Shown here: one piece after another, positions 1-6,497 of the stretch | Position numbering within the stretch: position 1 is the stretch's first letter | How the letters are laid out: each line of letters opens with the position of its first letter | DNA from: CAZKXX01 sp964556705 | GTDB taxonomy: Bacteria > Acidobacteriota > Terriglobia > UBA7540 | Assembly: GCA_964556705.1 (NCBI GenBank) | Contig: CAZKXX010000122.1 | Location: 1-9,565 of the forward strand | Reading direction: 5' to 3' | DNA length: 9,565 nucleotides | Notes under the pieces: generated by a model | Database searches by the model: none | The model's input: only the letters and a program-made list of their open reading frames with translations | Told to the model about the DNA's origin: nothing | Program-made: the position numbers and the translations under genes

Positions 1-689
<689 letters not shown>

Positions 690-696
690 TCCGGAC

Positions 697-717
697 CGGC
701 CCGCTCCGCGCGGGCCG
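697..717 (+). terminator. GC-rich hairpin after rpoD, possible terminator
   Basis: Perfect 8-bp arms CGGCCCGC and GCGGGCCG enclose a 5-nt loop, starting 8 nt after the rpoD stop codon. No T-tract follows, so this is not a classic intrinsic terminator. It may be a weak terminator or an mRNA 3'-end stabiliser, with some read-through into the zinc-ribbon gene. Confidence 0.35.
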
Positions 718-775
718 CGCGCCGGGAAGGCAGGAGAATCCACAGCACCCCGAGACATCCGAGGCCGGACCGCTC

Positions 776-1096
776 ATGCGCCAATGCCCCTACTGCGGCA
801 CCATGAACCAGGACAACGCTTGGGACTGCCGCTCCTGCCATCAGACGCTTCCCGAGCAGCGCGTTGAGGCCATCAAGACTCATTGGTTCGGCCCCGAGCG
901 CGCCAAACGGCTGCGAGGGCAGATGCTCACCCTCATCGTTCTCGGCCTGATGATCAAGGTGTATTGGGGCGGCTACGGCCCCTGGCCCGTCATCGATATC
1001 CCCGTCGTCACCGATATCCGCCCGTGGCTCGAGCCGCTGCTGCTCTACGGCGGCGCCGTCGGCTACGTCGTCGGGTGGATCCTCAACTGGGTGTGA
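776..1096 (+). CDS. small zinc-ribbon membrane protein, function unknown
   Basis: A 106-residue protein. Residues 4-21 form a treble-clef style zinc ribbon with two CxxC knuckles (C4-PY-C7 and C18-RS-C21). A basic amphipathic stretch follows (about 30-48), then two hydrophobic segments likely to cross the inner membrane (about 49-64 and 85-104), the second glycine-rich. The ATG is chosen because it lies three codons before the first cysteine, as is usual for zinc-ribbon proteins. The ribosome-binding site is only a GAGG about 11 nt upstream. The frame is open further upstream, but that part reads as an arginine/alanine-rich shadow of rpoD. It lies 86 bp behind rpoD on the same strand and may be partly co-transcribed. 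The architecture (cytoplasmic zinc knuckle on a two-helix anchor) is seen; no function can be assigned. Confidence 0.72.
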   Translation: MRQCPYCGTMNQDNAWDCRSCHQTLPEQRVEAIKTHWFGPERAKRLRGQMLTLIVLGLMIKVYWGGYGPWPVIDIPVVTDIRPWLEPLLLYGGAVGYVVGWILNWV

Positions 1097-1151
1097 GAGC
1101 AGAGAGCAGAAGGCAGTCGGAAGTAGGCAGTAGGGAGAAGACAGTAGGCAG
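1096..1151 (+). repeat. eight-unit degenerate heptamer tandem repeat
   Basis: Eight consecutive 7-bp units in perfect phase: AGAGCAG, AGAGCAG, AAGGCAG, TCGGAAG, TAGGCAG, TAGGGAG, AAGACAG, TAGGCAG. The consensus is roughly (T/A)AGGCAG, and all units end in AG. The array begins on the last base of the zinc-ribbon stop codon and no base is inserted or lost between units. Two AATCACC heptamers (1171-1177 and 1195-1201) lie just beyond it, out of phase. Confidence 0.7.
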
Positions 1152-1276
1152 CCCGCCGGACCGTGTTCCCAATCACCTGACCAACCTGCCACGAAATCAC
1201 CAGATAGCCCGGTAACCAGTCGACCGCGCTAGCGCGCACCCAGGAAGTGTTGCGTCGCGCGCAGAGCTGGAATTGT

Positions 1277-1300
1277 ATTTCTTGGCGCCCTGGTGTCTTG
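1277..1300. repeat. short degenerate octamer repeat
   Basis: Three contiguous 8-bp units read on the plus strand as ATTTCTTG, GCGCCCTG and GTGTCTTG (minus strand: CAAGACAC, CAGGGCGC, CAAGAAAT). The array sits 18 bp beyond the stop codon of the minus-strand receptor gene. The similarity between units is modest, so this is a tentative call. Confidence 0.3.
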
Positions 1301-1318
1301 GGGGTTCAGCTTCTCGGG

Positions 1319-3730
1319 TTACCAATACCAGCGCCACTTGAGGCCGAGGGCGCGCGGGGCCACGAGGCGCGTGCCCACAAACACGCTCTGAAAATTGTAG
1401 AGCGCGGTTTTGTTGGTGAGGTTCAAGACCTGGAACTGGAGGTCCCACCTGCGACGCCCTTCGTGGGATCGTTCGTAGCCGACGGCGCAATCGAAGATGG
1501 TGCGCGGGCGGACGCGCGGCGGGTCCGACTCGAGATTCACGTAGGGCAGCAAATCGAAAAAGTCGGGGTCCTGCGCCACCTCGGCCGGGTCGGAGGGATT
1601 CGAGACGAGCCCGCTGTCGTGGCGCACCGTGAGGCTCGACCAGAAATTCCGCCGCGTGCGGTACTGCGCGAGGGCGTGCACGCCGAGTTTCTGGTCGTGG
1701 TCGATCACGAACGGCCCGGAACTCAACAGATCCACGGCCGTCTGGCCGAGGAAGAGCCCGCCGGTGAAGGGCGGCGTGGAGATGGCGCGGAAATGCGTCA
1801 GGCTGACCCAGCCCGAAAGCCCGCGAATTTCGGGCGCGGTCAGACGCACTTCGGCGCCGTTGACGCGGATCTTCTTGAGCGTGGTCGGAAAGATGATGCC
1901 CGTATCGAGGAAGTTGTCGTTGTCCTGCTGGTCGGTCGAATTCTTGTGGTAGAAGGACGCGTCGAGCCCCAGCCGCCCGCCGAGCGACTGCTGCACGCCC
2001 GCTTCGTAAACGTTCTGCCGCTCGGGGCGGATGGGAATGAACGTGTTGCCGAGCGCCTCGCGGACGCTCGCCGGCACCAGCACGCTCGCTTCGGGCGAAC
2101 TCGCGAGCAGCAGGTTTTCGTTCGGGGGCGTCTGGTAGTTGCGGTTGTAGGAAGCGCGGAAGACCGTCCCCGTTTCGCGCAGGTGAAAGGCAAGGCCGAC
2201 CCGCGGCTGGAGCTGGTAGCCCTTGACGATCAGACGGTACGCGTCGTAGCGCAGGCCGAGCGCGAAACTGAAACGCCCCCGGCGGACGTTGTCCTGAACG
2301 AAAGTCGAAAGCAGCCGTCCCGTGCGCTCCTTCGAAAAGAGGAAGAGCCGGCCGCCGCGCGAGAGGTCGTAAGGCTCGAGAGATTCGCGGAAGCCTGGCG
2401 AATCAGGCGCGTTGAAATCAGGGTCCGTAATCCCGAAGGTGAAACTTTCGCTGAGCGGGAAGAACTGCGCGTCGGCTCCGCCGCGCAGGACGTGCGCCCC
2501 GCGCGCGACGTTGAGGCGGTTTGCGAAAGTGACGGTGGAAAGGTGCCGCGCCTGCGAGGCCGTCACGGGAGTGTCTCCCGCGCTCGGAAAAAGCTGCGCA
2601 ATCGAGGCGCGGTAGGACGCCGTGAGGTCGTAAGTGGCCTCGGGCGTTAGCGAACGGACGTAGCCGAGCCAGACGGCCGAGTCGCGCAGGAGCTGGCGCT
2701 GGTCCTGGCCGCTGGCGTGCTGCGAGCGCAGGTTCGCCAGCTCGAACGACGACCGGCCGCCCATCAGGTGAAGGCGCACAAAATCCTTCGACGAGGCCTG
2801 ATAATCGAGGCGCGCGTAGGCGCGTTCGGCGTTGCCGCCGTTGTGCAGGTTGTCGAGCGAGACCTGGTCGAGGAAGCGGTGGCTCTTGACGAGAAAGACC
2901 GAAGCGAAGTAGCCGAGGCGGCCGCGCTCGCCGCCCATTTGCGTTGAGCTCGCGAGCGTATCGAAGCTCGCGGCGCTCACTTCCGTCGAGCCCGTGAAGG
3001 CGCGGCCCGTGCCCAGCCCCGAGCGCGTCGAGAGGTGCGCCACGCCGGAAACCTTGCTGCCGAACTCGGCCGGCACGTTGCCGGTGAAGAGCTCAATGGT
3101 CTGGACGATGTTGGGGTCGAGCGAACTGGCGAACGAGCCCGTCAACTGGTCGCTGATGGGCATGCCGTCCACGAGGTAGGTCATCTGGTTGTGCGCGCCG
3201 CGCGGATGAATGGCGCCGTTGGCGTTGGGCGCGAACCCCGGGAAGCTGGCGAGCATCGCCTCGAGACCCCGGCTGCCGACGGCGATCGGCATGCGCTCGA
3301 AGCGCGACGTCTGGAGCGTAGTGCGCGTGCCGGTGGCTTCCACGTCAACGAGCGCGGCCACTTCGTGCGCGCTCACCGTGATGCGTTCGGATTGCGCCGC
3401 GAGGCGCAGGGCGATGGCGAGCTCGACGGGGACGTTCGAGCGCAGGGAGACGGTGCGGCGGCCGGGCGCGAACCCGGGCGCTTCAACCTCCAGTTCGTAC
3501 TGGTGGAAGGGAACGTTCGTGAAGAAGGCGAGGCCCGCGTCGTCGGCGAGGGCGCGGCGTTCGAAGCCCGTGAGGCGGTTGCGGAGCGTGACGCCGGCGC
3601 CGGAAACGGCTCCGCCGTCCGGGTCCACCACTTCCACGCGCAGCGTGGCGACGGTCTGGGCGTCCGCGGCGAGGGCGAAAAGCAAAATCGCCGCCCCGGC
3701 TGCCCGCGCGGCCCGCTTCCCTAAGTTCAT
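1319..3730 (-). CDS. TonB-dependent receptor with carboxypeptidase-like N-domain (Oar-like)
   Basis: An 803-residue outer-membrane receptor. Residues 1-24 are a signal peptide (basic start, AAILLFALAADA, cleavage probably before Q25). Residues 28-110 form a carboxypeptidase-regulatory-like Ig fold (RVEVVDPDGGAVSGAGVTL ... LTGFERRALADDAGLAFFTNVP). The plug follows at about 115-240, with RGAHNQMTYLVDGMPISDQ and IELFTGNVPAEFGSKVSGVA, both typical of Oar/SusC-type receptors. The rest is the 22-strand barrel, ending in the aromatic RWYW expected for the BAM insertion signal. By family it imports a large ligand such as a glycan, peptide or chelate with TonB energy; the ligand is unknown and no siderophore motif is evident. 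The start is fixed by the signal peptide; the Shine-Dalgarno is weak (AGGG, about 11 nt upstream). A promoter with an inverted-repeat operator lies just upstream. Confidence 0.92.
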   Translation of the reverse strand: MNLGKRAARAAGAAILLFALAADAQTVATLRVEVVDPDGGAVSGAGVTLRNRLTGFERRALADDAGLAFFTNVPFHQYELEVEAPGFAPGRRTVSLRSNVPVELAIALRLAAQSERITVSAHEVAALVDVEATGTRTTLQTSRFERMPIAVGSRGLEAMLASFPGFAPNANGAIHPRGAHNQMTYLVDGMPISDQLTGSFASSLDPNIVQTIELFTGNVPAEFGSKVSGVAHLSTRSGLGTGRAFTGSTEVSAASFDTLASSTQMGGERGRLGYFASVFLVKSHRFLDQVSLDNLHNGGNAERAYARLDYQASSKDFVRLHLMGGRSSFELANLRSQHASGQDQRQLLRDSAVWLGYVRSLTPEATYDLTASYRASIAQLFPSAGDTPVTASQARHLSTVTFANRLNVARGAHVLRGGADAQFFPLSESFTFGITDPDFNAPDSPGFRESLEPYDLSRGGRLFLFSKERTGRLLSTFVQDNVRRGRFSFALGLRYDAYRLIVKGYQLQPRVGLAFHLRETGTVFRASYNRNYQTPPNENLLLASSPEASVLVPASVREALGNTFIPIRPERQNVYEAGVQQSLGGRLGLDASFYHKNSTDQQDNDNFLDTGIIFPTTLKKIRVNGAEVRLTAPEIRGLSGWVSLTHFRAISTPPFTGGLFLGQTAVDLLSSGPFVIDHDQKLGVHALAQYRTRRNFWSSLTVRHDSGLVSNPSDPAEVAQDPDFFDLLPYVNLESDPPRVRPRTIFDCAVGYERSHEGRRRWDLQFQVLNLTNKTALYNFQSVFVGTRLVAPRALGLKWRWYW

Positions 3731-3747
3731 GTTCCGTTCCGCCCTGA

Positions 3748-3790
3748 GAATTAACTTCGGTTAACTAAGCGAATTAGCCTAAGTTAATTC
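3748..3790. promoter_or_regulatory. inverted-repeat operator upstream of the Oar-like receptor
   Basis: Perfect 10-bp arms GAATTAACTT (3748-3757) and AAGTTAATTC (3781-3790) are separated by 23 bp. The core TTAACT occurs at 3751 and again at 3761 in the same orientation, exactly one helical turn apart, and as AGTTAA at 3782 in the opposite orientation. An inner partial repeat, GGTTAA (3759-3764) and TTAGCC (3774-3779), lies between the arms. The element covers the -10 region and the expected start point of the receptor promoter, as for a repressor site. The regulator is not known and no candidate gene for it is next to the site. Confidence 0.55.
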
Positions 3791-3805
3791 CCGGGAGAAA
3801 GTCAA
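3776..3805 (-). promoter_or_regulatory. candidate sigma-70 promoter of the Oar-like receptor
   Basis: On the minus strand, -35 TTGACT (3805-3800), an 18-bp spacer and -10 TAGGCT (3781-3776). The predicted start is near 3769, giving a leader of about 40 nt. The -35 matches the consensus at 5 of 6 bases; the -10 is weak. Confidence 0.45.
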
Positions 3806-3839
3806 GGTTTAGTTTTGCAGACTTCCGGCCGTGCTCAGT

Positions 3840-4247
3840 TCAGGGGCGGACGGCCACGGCGCGCTGGTAGTTCATCCGAAAGAGCTCGATCACGTTGGCC
3901 ACCTGGGCGGCGGTGCGCATCGGCGCCGTGACCCAGCCCGAATCGGGGAGGACGTGATGCGGCCGCGCCCGGCCCGAAGCCACCAGCTCGTCGCGGATGC
4001 GTCGGGGAAAGGGCAGGTCGGCGATGAAGGCGTGCAGGTGGCCCAGCTCGCGCCGCCCCACGCGGAATTCGGTCCCGCCGAAGCGGTGCAGGTGAACGCT
4101 CACGCCGCGCCACGACGAAACTTCCTGGAACACCGCCTCGTTCGCTGCGGCGGGGTTCATCGGTTGAGTCTCAGCCTCCGTGCCGCCCGGGGGCACGATG
4201 CCGTCGAAAATTTGGCCCGTCAGCGTTGCGGTCGGTTCGTTGCTCAT
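3840..4247 (-). CDS. DUF5519 'luciferase-family' domain protein
   Basis: A 135-residue cytoplasmic protein without signal peptide or membrane segment. Residues 1-35 are a low-complexity leader. Residues about 46-127 match the DUF5519 (luciferase-family) pattern: WRGVSVHLHRFGGTEFRVG, RRELGHLH, DLPFPRRIRDELVASGRA, then PHHVLPDSGWVTAPMR and a C-terminal helix ANVIELFRMNYQRA. The histidines in VHLHRF, GHLH and PHHVLP are the family's most conserved-looking positions. The biochemical function is unsettled and light emission should not be assumed. A strong Shine-Dalgarno, AGGAG (plus 4253-4257), 5 nt before the ATG fixes the start. It is transcribed away from soxR, with a perfect SoxR box in its promoter, so a role in the response to redox-active compounds is inferred. 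The receptor gene lies 109 bp downstream but has its own promoter. Confidence 0.82.
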   Translation of the reverse strand: MSNEPTATLTGQIFDGIVPPGGTEAETQPMNPAAANEAVFQEVSSWRGVSVHLHRFGGTEFRVGRRELGHLHAFIADLPFPRRIRDELVASGRARPHHVLPDSGWVTAPMRTAAQVANVIELFRMNYQRAVAVRP

Positions 4248-4287
4248 GGTTTCTCCTTTCCTGATGTCCGGCGTTCGATACGTCTCC

Positions 4288-4318
4288 AGCCTCCGACTTC
4301 AAGTGCACTTGAAGTCAA
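4288..4318 (-). promoter_or_regulatory. SoxR-type promoter of the DUF5519 gene
   Basis: On the minus strand, -35 TTGACT (4318-4313), a 19-bp spacer and -10 position GAGGCT (4293-4288, a poor match). The long spacer containing the dyad is the arrangement of the E. coli soxS promoter, where oxidised SoxR untwists an over-long spacer to activate transcription. A poor -10 would give a low basal level. Confidence 0.5.
4295..4316. promoter_or_regulatory. SoxR operator (sox box), perfect 22-bp palindrome
   Basis: The half-site GACTTCAAGTG is followed directly by its exact reverse complement CACTTGAAGTC. The central 18 bp match the E. coli soxS box (CCTCAAGTTAACTTGAGG) at 14 positions, including the whole TCAAGT/ACTTGA core. 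It lies in the 96-bp gap between the DUF5519 gene and soxR, as expected for a self-contained SoxR regulon. Only the outer C/T and the central two bases differ from the enterobacterial site. Confidence 0.87.
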
Positions 4319-4337
4319 GCGAAAAATTCGCTAGTCT
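4309..4337 (+). promoter_or_regulatory. soxR: candidate soxR promoter, start point at or next to the ATG
   Basis: -35 TTGAAG (4309-4314), a 17-bp spacer and -10 TAGTCT (4332-4337). The -35 lies within the right half of the SoxR box, so bound SoxR would compete with polymerase and autorepress. The start point expected 6-7 nt after the -10 falls on the soxR ATG (4344) or one base before it. No Shine-Dalgarno precedes the ATG, so the message may be leaderless. Confidence 0.45.
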
Positions 4338-4343
4338 TGTTGA

Positions 4344-4811
4344 ATGAAAGAAGTCCTTACGATTGGGGAAGTTGCGGAGCGCAGCGGGGTCGCAACCTCG
4401 GCGCTGCGGTTCTATGAGGAGCGGGGCTTGATCCGCTCGGAGCGCAATCGCGCCGGGCATCGGCGCTACCCGCGGGCGGTCATCCGCCGCGTGGCTTTCA
4501 TTGTCTTCGCGCAGAAGGTGGGACTCTCGCTCGAGGAGATCGCGGCAGAGCTTGCGAAGCTTCCTTCAAACCGTGTCCCGGAGCGCCAGGACTGGGCGAA
4601 GCTTTCGGGGAGCTGGACGCGCCGGATTAACGAACGCATCGCGGAACTGGAACGCTTGCGCGCGGGACTGACCGAATGCATCGGGTGCGGATGCCTTTCG
4701 CTCGATCGCTGCCGGCTCTCGAACCCTGGGGACCGCGCGGCCCGCCGCGGCCCCGGCCCGCGCTACTGGATCGGAGACGCGCCCATCCCCCCTGCGCCGC
4801 GGGGCCGGTGA
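4344..4811 (+). CDS. soxR: redox-sensitive MerR-family regulator SoxR
   Basis: 155 residues, essentially the length of E. coli SoxR (154). Residues 5-42 form the MerR winged helix-turn-helix (LTIGEVAERSGVATSALRFY, then ERGLIRSERNRAGHRRY). Residues 45-75 are the wing and first helical bundle (VAFIVFAQKVGLSLEEIA). Residues 83-110 are the dimerisation coiled coil. The [2Fe-2S] motif CIGCGCLSLDRC is complete: C112, C115, C117 and C123. It is followed by the family's tail (LSNPGD ... GPGPRYW) and a proline-rich end. By family it is a dimeric sensor whose oxidised cluster switches on target promoters. The start is the only reasonable methionine before the helix-turn-helix and lacks a Shine-Dalgarno. 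No soxS-like gene is next to it, as in most non-enteric bacteria, where SoxR acts directly on its targets. Confidence 0.96.
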   Translation: MKEVLTIGEVAERSGVATSALRFYEERGLIRSERNRAGHRRYPRAVIRRVAFIVFAQKVGLSLEEIAAELAKLPSNRVPERQDWAKLSGSWTRRINERIAELERLRAGLTECIGCGCLSLDRCRLSNPGDRAARRGPGPRYWIGDAPIPPAPRGR

Positions 4812-4846
4812 GGCGCGGCCGGGCCCGGGGAGCGTGGCGCGCGGAA

Positions 4847-4867
4847 TACAATTACGGTACACTGAGG
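4847..4867 (+). promoter_or_regulatory. candidate -10 and ribosome-binding site of the toxin-antitoxin pair
   Basis: TACAAT (4847-4852) matches the -10 consensus at 5 of 6 positions, but no recognisable -35 precedes it in the GC-rich sequence. A second possibility is TACACT at 4858-4863. A GAGG Shine-Dalgarno (4864-4867) lies 6 nt before the antitoxin ATG. The first -10 would give a leader of about 15 nt that contains this GAGG. Confidence 0.35.
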
Positions 4868-4873
4868 CCTGCG

Positions 4874-5101
4874 ATGACTCTTCCGAAACCCCTGGTGACG
4901 CGTTCGGACGAGGTGATGAGCGGGGCCGTGGTCTTTACGGGCACGCGGGTTCCCGTCCAAACGCTCATTGACTACCTCGAGGAAGGAGATACGCTCGACC
5001 ATTTCCTCGAAGACTTTCCGACGGTGAGCCGCGAGCACGCTGTCGCGGTGCTGGAGCTGGCTAAGGAATCGGTGCTCGCGCATGCGAATCCTTCTCGATG
5101 A
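4874..5101 (+). CDS. DUF433 family antitoxin
   Basis: A 75-residue DUF433 (VapB45-like) protein, by family the DNA-binding antitoxin partner of PIN-like toxins. The hallmark FTGTRVPVQTLIDYLEEGDT (residues 21-40) is followed by LDHFLEDFPTVSREHAVAVL, a helical region with the usual 'FP.vs.e...avl' pattern. The ATG at 4874 has a GAGG ribosome-binding site 6 nt upstream. The open frame continues further upstream, but that part is a proline/arginine-rich shadow of the end of soxR. The last 20 bp overlap the start of the toxin gene, the usual translational coupling for such pairs. Antitoxins of this type normally autoregulate; no convincing operator palindrome was seen. Confidence 0.9.
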   Translation: MTLPKPLVTRSDEVMSGAVVFTGTRVPVQTLIDYLEEGDTLDHFLEDFPTVSREHAVAVLELAKESVLAHANPSR

Positions 5102-5402
5102 GTGCGTCCCCCGCCGGTTTCGCAGGCAGTTATCCGAACACGAAGTTCGAACCGCTCCCGAGATGGGATGGGCCTCGTTCAAGAATGGGGACCTCCTTGC
5201 GGTGGCTTCGCGCAATTTCGACGTGCTGGTCACTACGGACCAGCGATTGCCTTCCCAACTTGATCTCTCGCATTTTGAAATTGCAGTCGTCGTCCTTGTG
5301 GCGCGCCGAAACAAGCTAGAGTTTCTTCTGCCACTCGTCCGTGAACTTCGGAGCGTGCTCGCCGAGGTCAGGCCCGGAGAAGTCCATCACGTCGGCGGCT
5401 GA
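5082..5402 (+). CDS. DUF5615 PIN-like toxin
   Basis: A 106-residue PIN-like nuclease-fold protein of the DUF5615 family. Seen: the N-terminal strand ILLDECVPRR with acidic D6 and E7, E27 in the EMGW motif, D37 in NGDLLA, and the core strand FDVLVTTDQRLP with D47 and D53. The acidic cluster is what a metal-dependent RNase active site would need. The C-terminal half carries IAVVVLVARRNKLEFLLPLV and the family-typical GEVHHV ending. The length is normal and no truncation is visible. The ATG overlaps the antitoxin gene by 20 bp in a different frame. By family it probably cleaves RNA and is neutralised by the DUF433 protein; RNase activity is assumed, not shown. It ends 35 bp before the convergent beta-barrel gene. 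Confidence 0.9.
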   Translation: MRILLDECVPRRFRRQLSEHEVRTAPEMGWASFKNGDLLAVASRNFDVLVTTDQRLPSQLDLSHFEIAVVVLVARRNKLEFLLPLVRELRSVLAEVRPGEVHHVGG

Positions 5403-5437
5403 CCCGCCTCGGCCTGCGGCGGCTGTCCGGCGCTGAG

Positions 5438-6358
5438 TCATTCGCCGCGGCCGAGCAGCGTCTGCTCGAACTGGACCTGAAAAAGGATTCCCCGTCGGGG
5501 AGTCGCATCGTTCAAGCCCAGTGGAAGGGCGACGCCGATTTCGAACAGTTTGCCTTTCCGCGTCAGCAGGCCGTAGCGGATTCCCGGAGCGAAAAGCGCC
5601 GTTACTTCGCGAGCTTTGAGGGCGCGGGCCTTGGCGCGCTCGAGCGACTCCTCCCGTCCCACTCCGAATTCCAGGAAAGCGTGCACGTCGTGGCGCGAGG
5701 AGCCATGTCGTTTTTCAAGTGGTCGCAGACCCACAGCGAATGCGCCGAAGAGGTTGTGGAGATTCAACGAGCGCGAGTCGAGGACCGCCGCGTCCCGCAC
5801 CGAAGGAATCAGACCGTAATTCGCCGAGGCGAACAGGAACACCGGCCCGCCCCAGTCTTTCGCCGCGGCGACGTCCCAGGCGAGGCCCAGACGGTTCGAG
5901 CCCCTGCCGAATGGCGGATCACCCGTGGGAAGAATGAGCTGCGGGCCCATCGTGAGCGTGAACGGCGCCGACGATTCCTGAAGAAACCGGTAGCGCGCGC
6001 CGAAGACGGCGTCGCGGGCGGCGAAGTTCGACCCGAGCAGGGTTGAGCCCGCTTCCCGTCGCTCGCCCGCGCCGGCAAACACGAGGTCGAGTTCCCAGCG
6101 GTCCGTCAACCCCCACTCGACGCGCACTGCTGTGTCGAATTGCGAATGTCGCAGCAGTGTGCCCTCGAAGTCCAAACTCCTCCGGGTGCGGAGATGCGAC
6201 CCGATGAGCTGAATCTGCCCCTGCCGTTGGGTGTAAGGGCCGCCCGTGATGAACGCAAAGTCGGGCTCCTCGGGTCCGTCACTGGCCTTCGACGCTCCTG
6301 CGGAAAGTGCCAGCAGAAGGATTGCGCAGAGACCTGCTTTCAGCGTTGAAATAGGCAT
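5438..6358 (-). CDS. putative outer-membrane beta-barrel protein, transporter-like
   Basis: 306 residues. Residues 1-25 are a signal peptide (KAGLCAILLLALSAGASKAS). The mature part consists of alternating amphipathic strands with aromatic girdles and short glycine/aspartate turns, e.g. FDTAVRVEWGLTDRWELDLV, VFGARYRFLQ, FTLTMGPQLILPTGDPPFG and HAFLEFGVG. It ends in LFQVQFEQTLLG. This matches the loose 'transporter' barrels often placed near the phenol MetA-pathway family, but the family assignment is tentative and no substrate is suggested. It lies 139 bp behind the FecA-like receptor on the same strand, separated by a strong hairpin. A purine-rich GGGGGAG is about 11 nt before the start. A small hairpin (CGGACC/GGTCCG, 6380-6396) lies in its leader. 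Confidence 0.8.
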   Translation of the reverse strand: MPISTLKAGLCAILLLALSAGASKASDGPEEPDFAFITGGPYTQRQGQIQLIGSHLRTRRSLDFEGTLLRHSQFDTAVRVEWGLTDRWELDLVFAGAGERREAGSTLLGSNFAARDAVFGARYRFLQESSAPFTLTMGPQLILPTGDPPFGRGSNRLGLAWDVAAAKDWGGPVFLFASANYGLIPSVRDAAVLDSRSLNLHNLFGAFAVGLRPLEKRHGSSRHDVHAFLEFGVGREESLERAKARALKAREVTALFAPGIRYGLLTRKGKLFEIGVALPLGLNDATPRRGILFQVQFEQTLLGRGE

Positions 6359-6454
6359 GACTGGGAAGGCTCCCCCTTCCGGACCGGACGGGTCCGAAAT
6401 GGCGAGGGAGACTCCTGGGTCCGTCCTGGCGAGGAAAGGGGCCCGAGCGAGGGG

Positions 6455-6483
6455 GCGGAGCGGGATTTCAAATCCCGCTCCGC
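6455..6483 (-). terminator. perfect 29-bp hairpin behind the FecA-like receptor
   Basis: Two exact 14-bp arms, GCGGAGCGGGATTT and AAATCCCGCTCCGC, flank one central base. It starts 14 bp after the receptor stop codon, the right place for a terminator on the minus strand. No T-run follows on that strand (a C-rich stretch does), so Rho-independent termination would be imperfect; a role in 3'-end stabilisation or partial read-through to the next barrel gene is possible. Confidence 0.5.
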
Positions 6484-6497
6484 ACGAGGCGAAGGTT

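Noticed and set aside
1096..1151. Heptamer array as a CRISPR array
   Set aside because: Units are 7 bp without spacers, and no cas genes are present.
1225..1236. Perfect palindrome CGCGCTAGCGCG
   Set aside because: Short, loop-less and GC-rich; expected by chance in this composition and not placed like a terminator.
1247..2650. 467-codon open frame on the plus strand
   Set aside because: It lies wholly antisense to the barrel part of the Oar-like receptor, its product is Arg/Glu/Val-rich without any fold pattern, and high GC explains the lack of stops.
3748..3790. Reading the operator as a TrpR-type or SoxR site
   Set aside because: GTTAACTAAG only partly resembles a trp operator half, the geometry differs, and the TCAAGT core of SoxR boxes is absent.
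4676..4873. Upstream in-frame extension of the DUF433 antitoxin
   Set aside because: It overlaps the end of soxR, is rich in proline and arginine, and the family start fits the ATG at 4874 with its GAGG site.
5404..5422. CCGCC/GGCGG hairpin between the toxin and the barrel gene as a bidirectional terminator
   Set aside because: Only 5-bp arms and no T-run; indistinguishable from background in GC-rich sequence.
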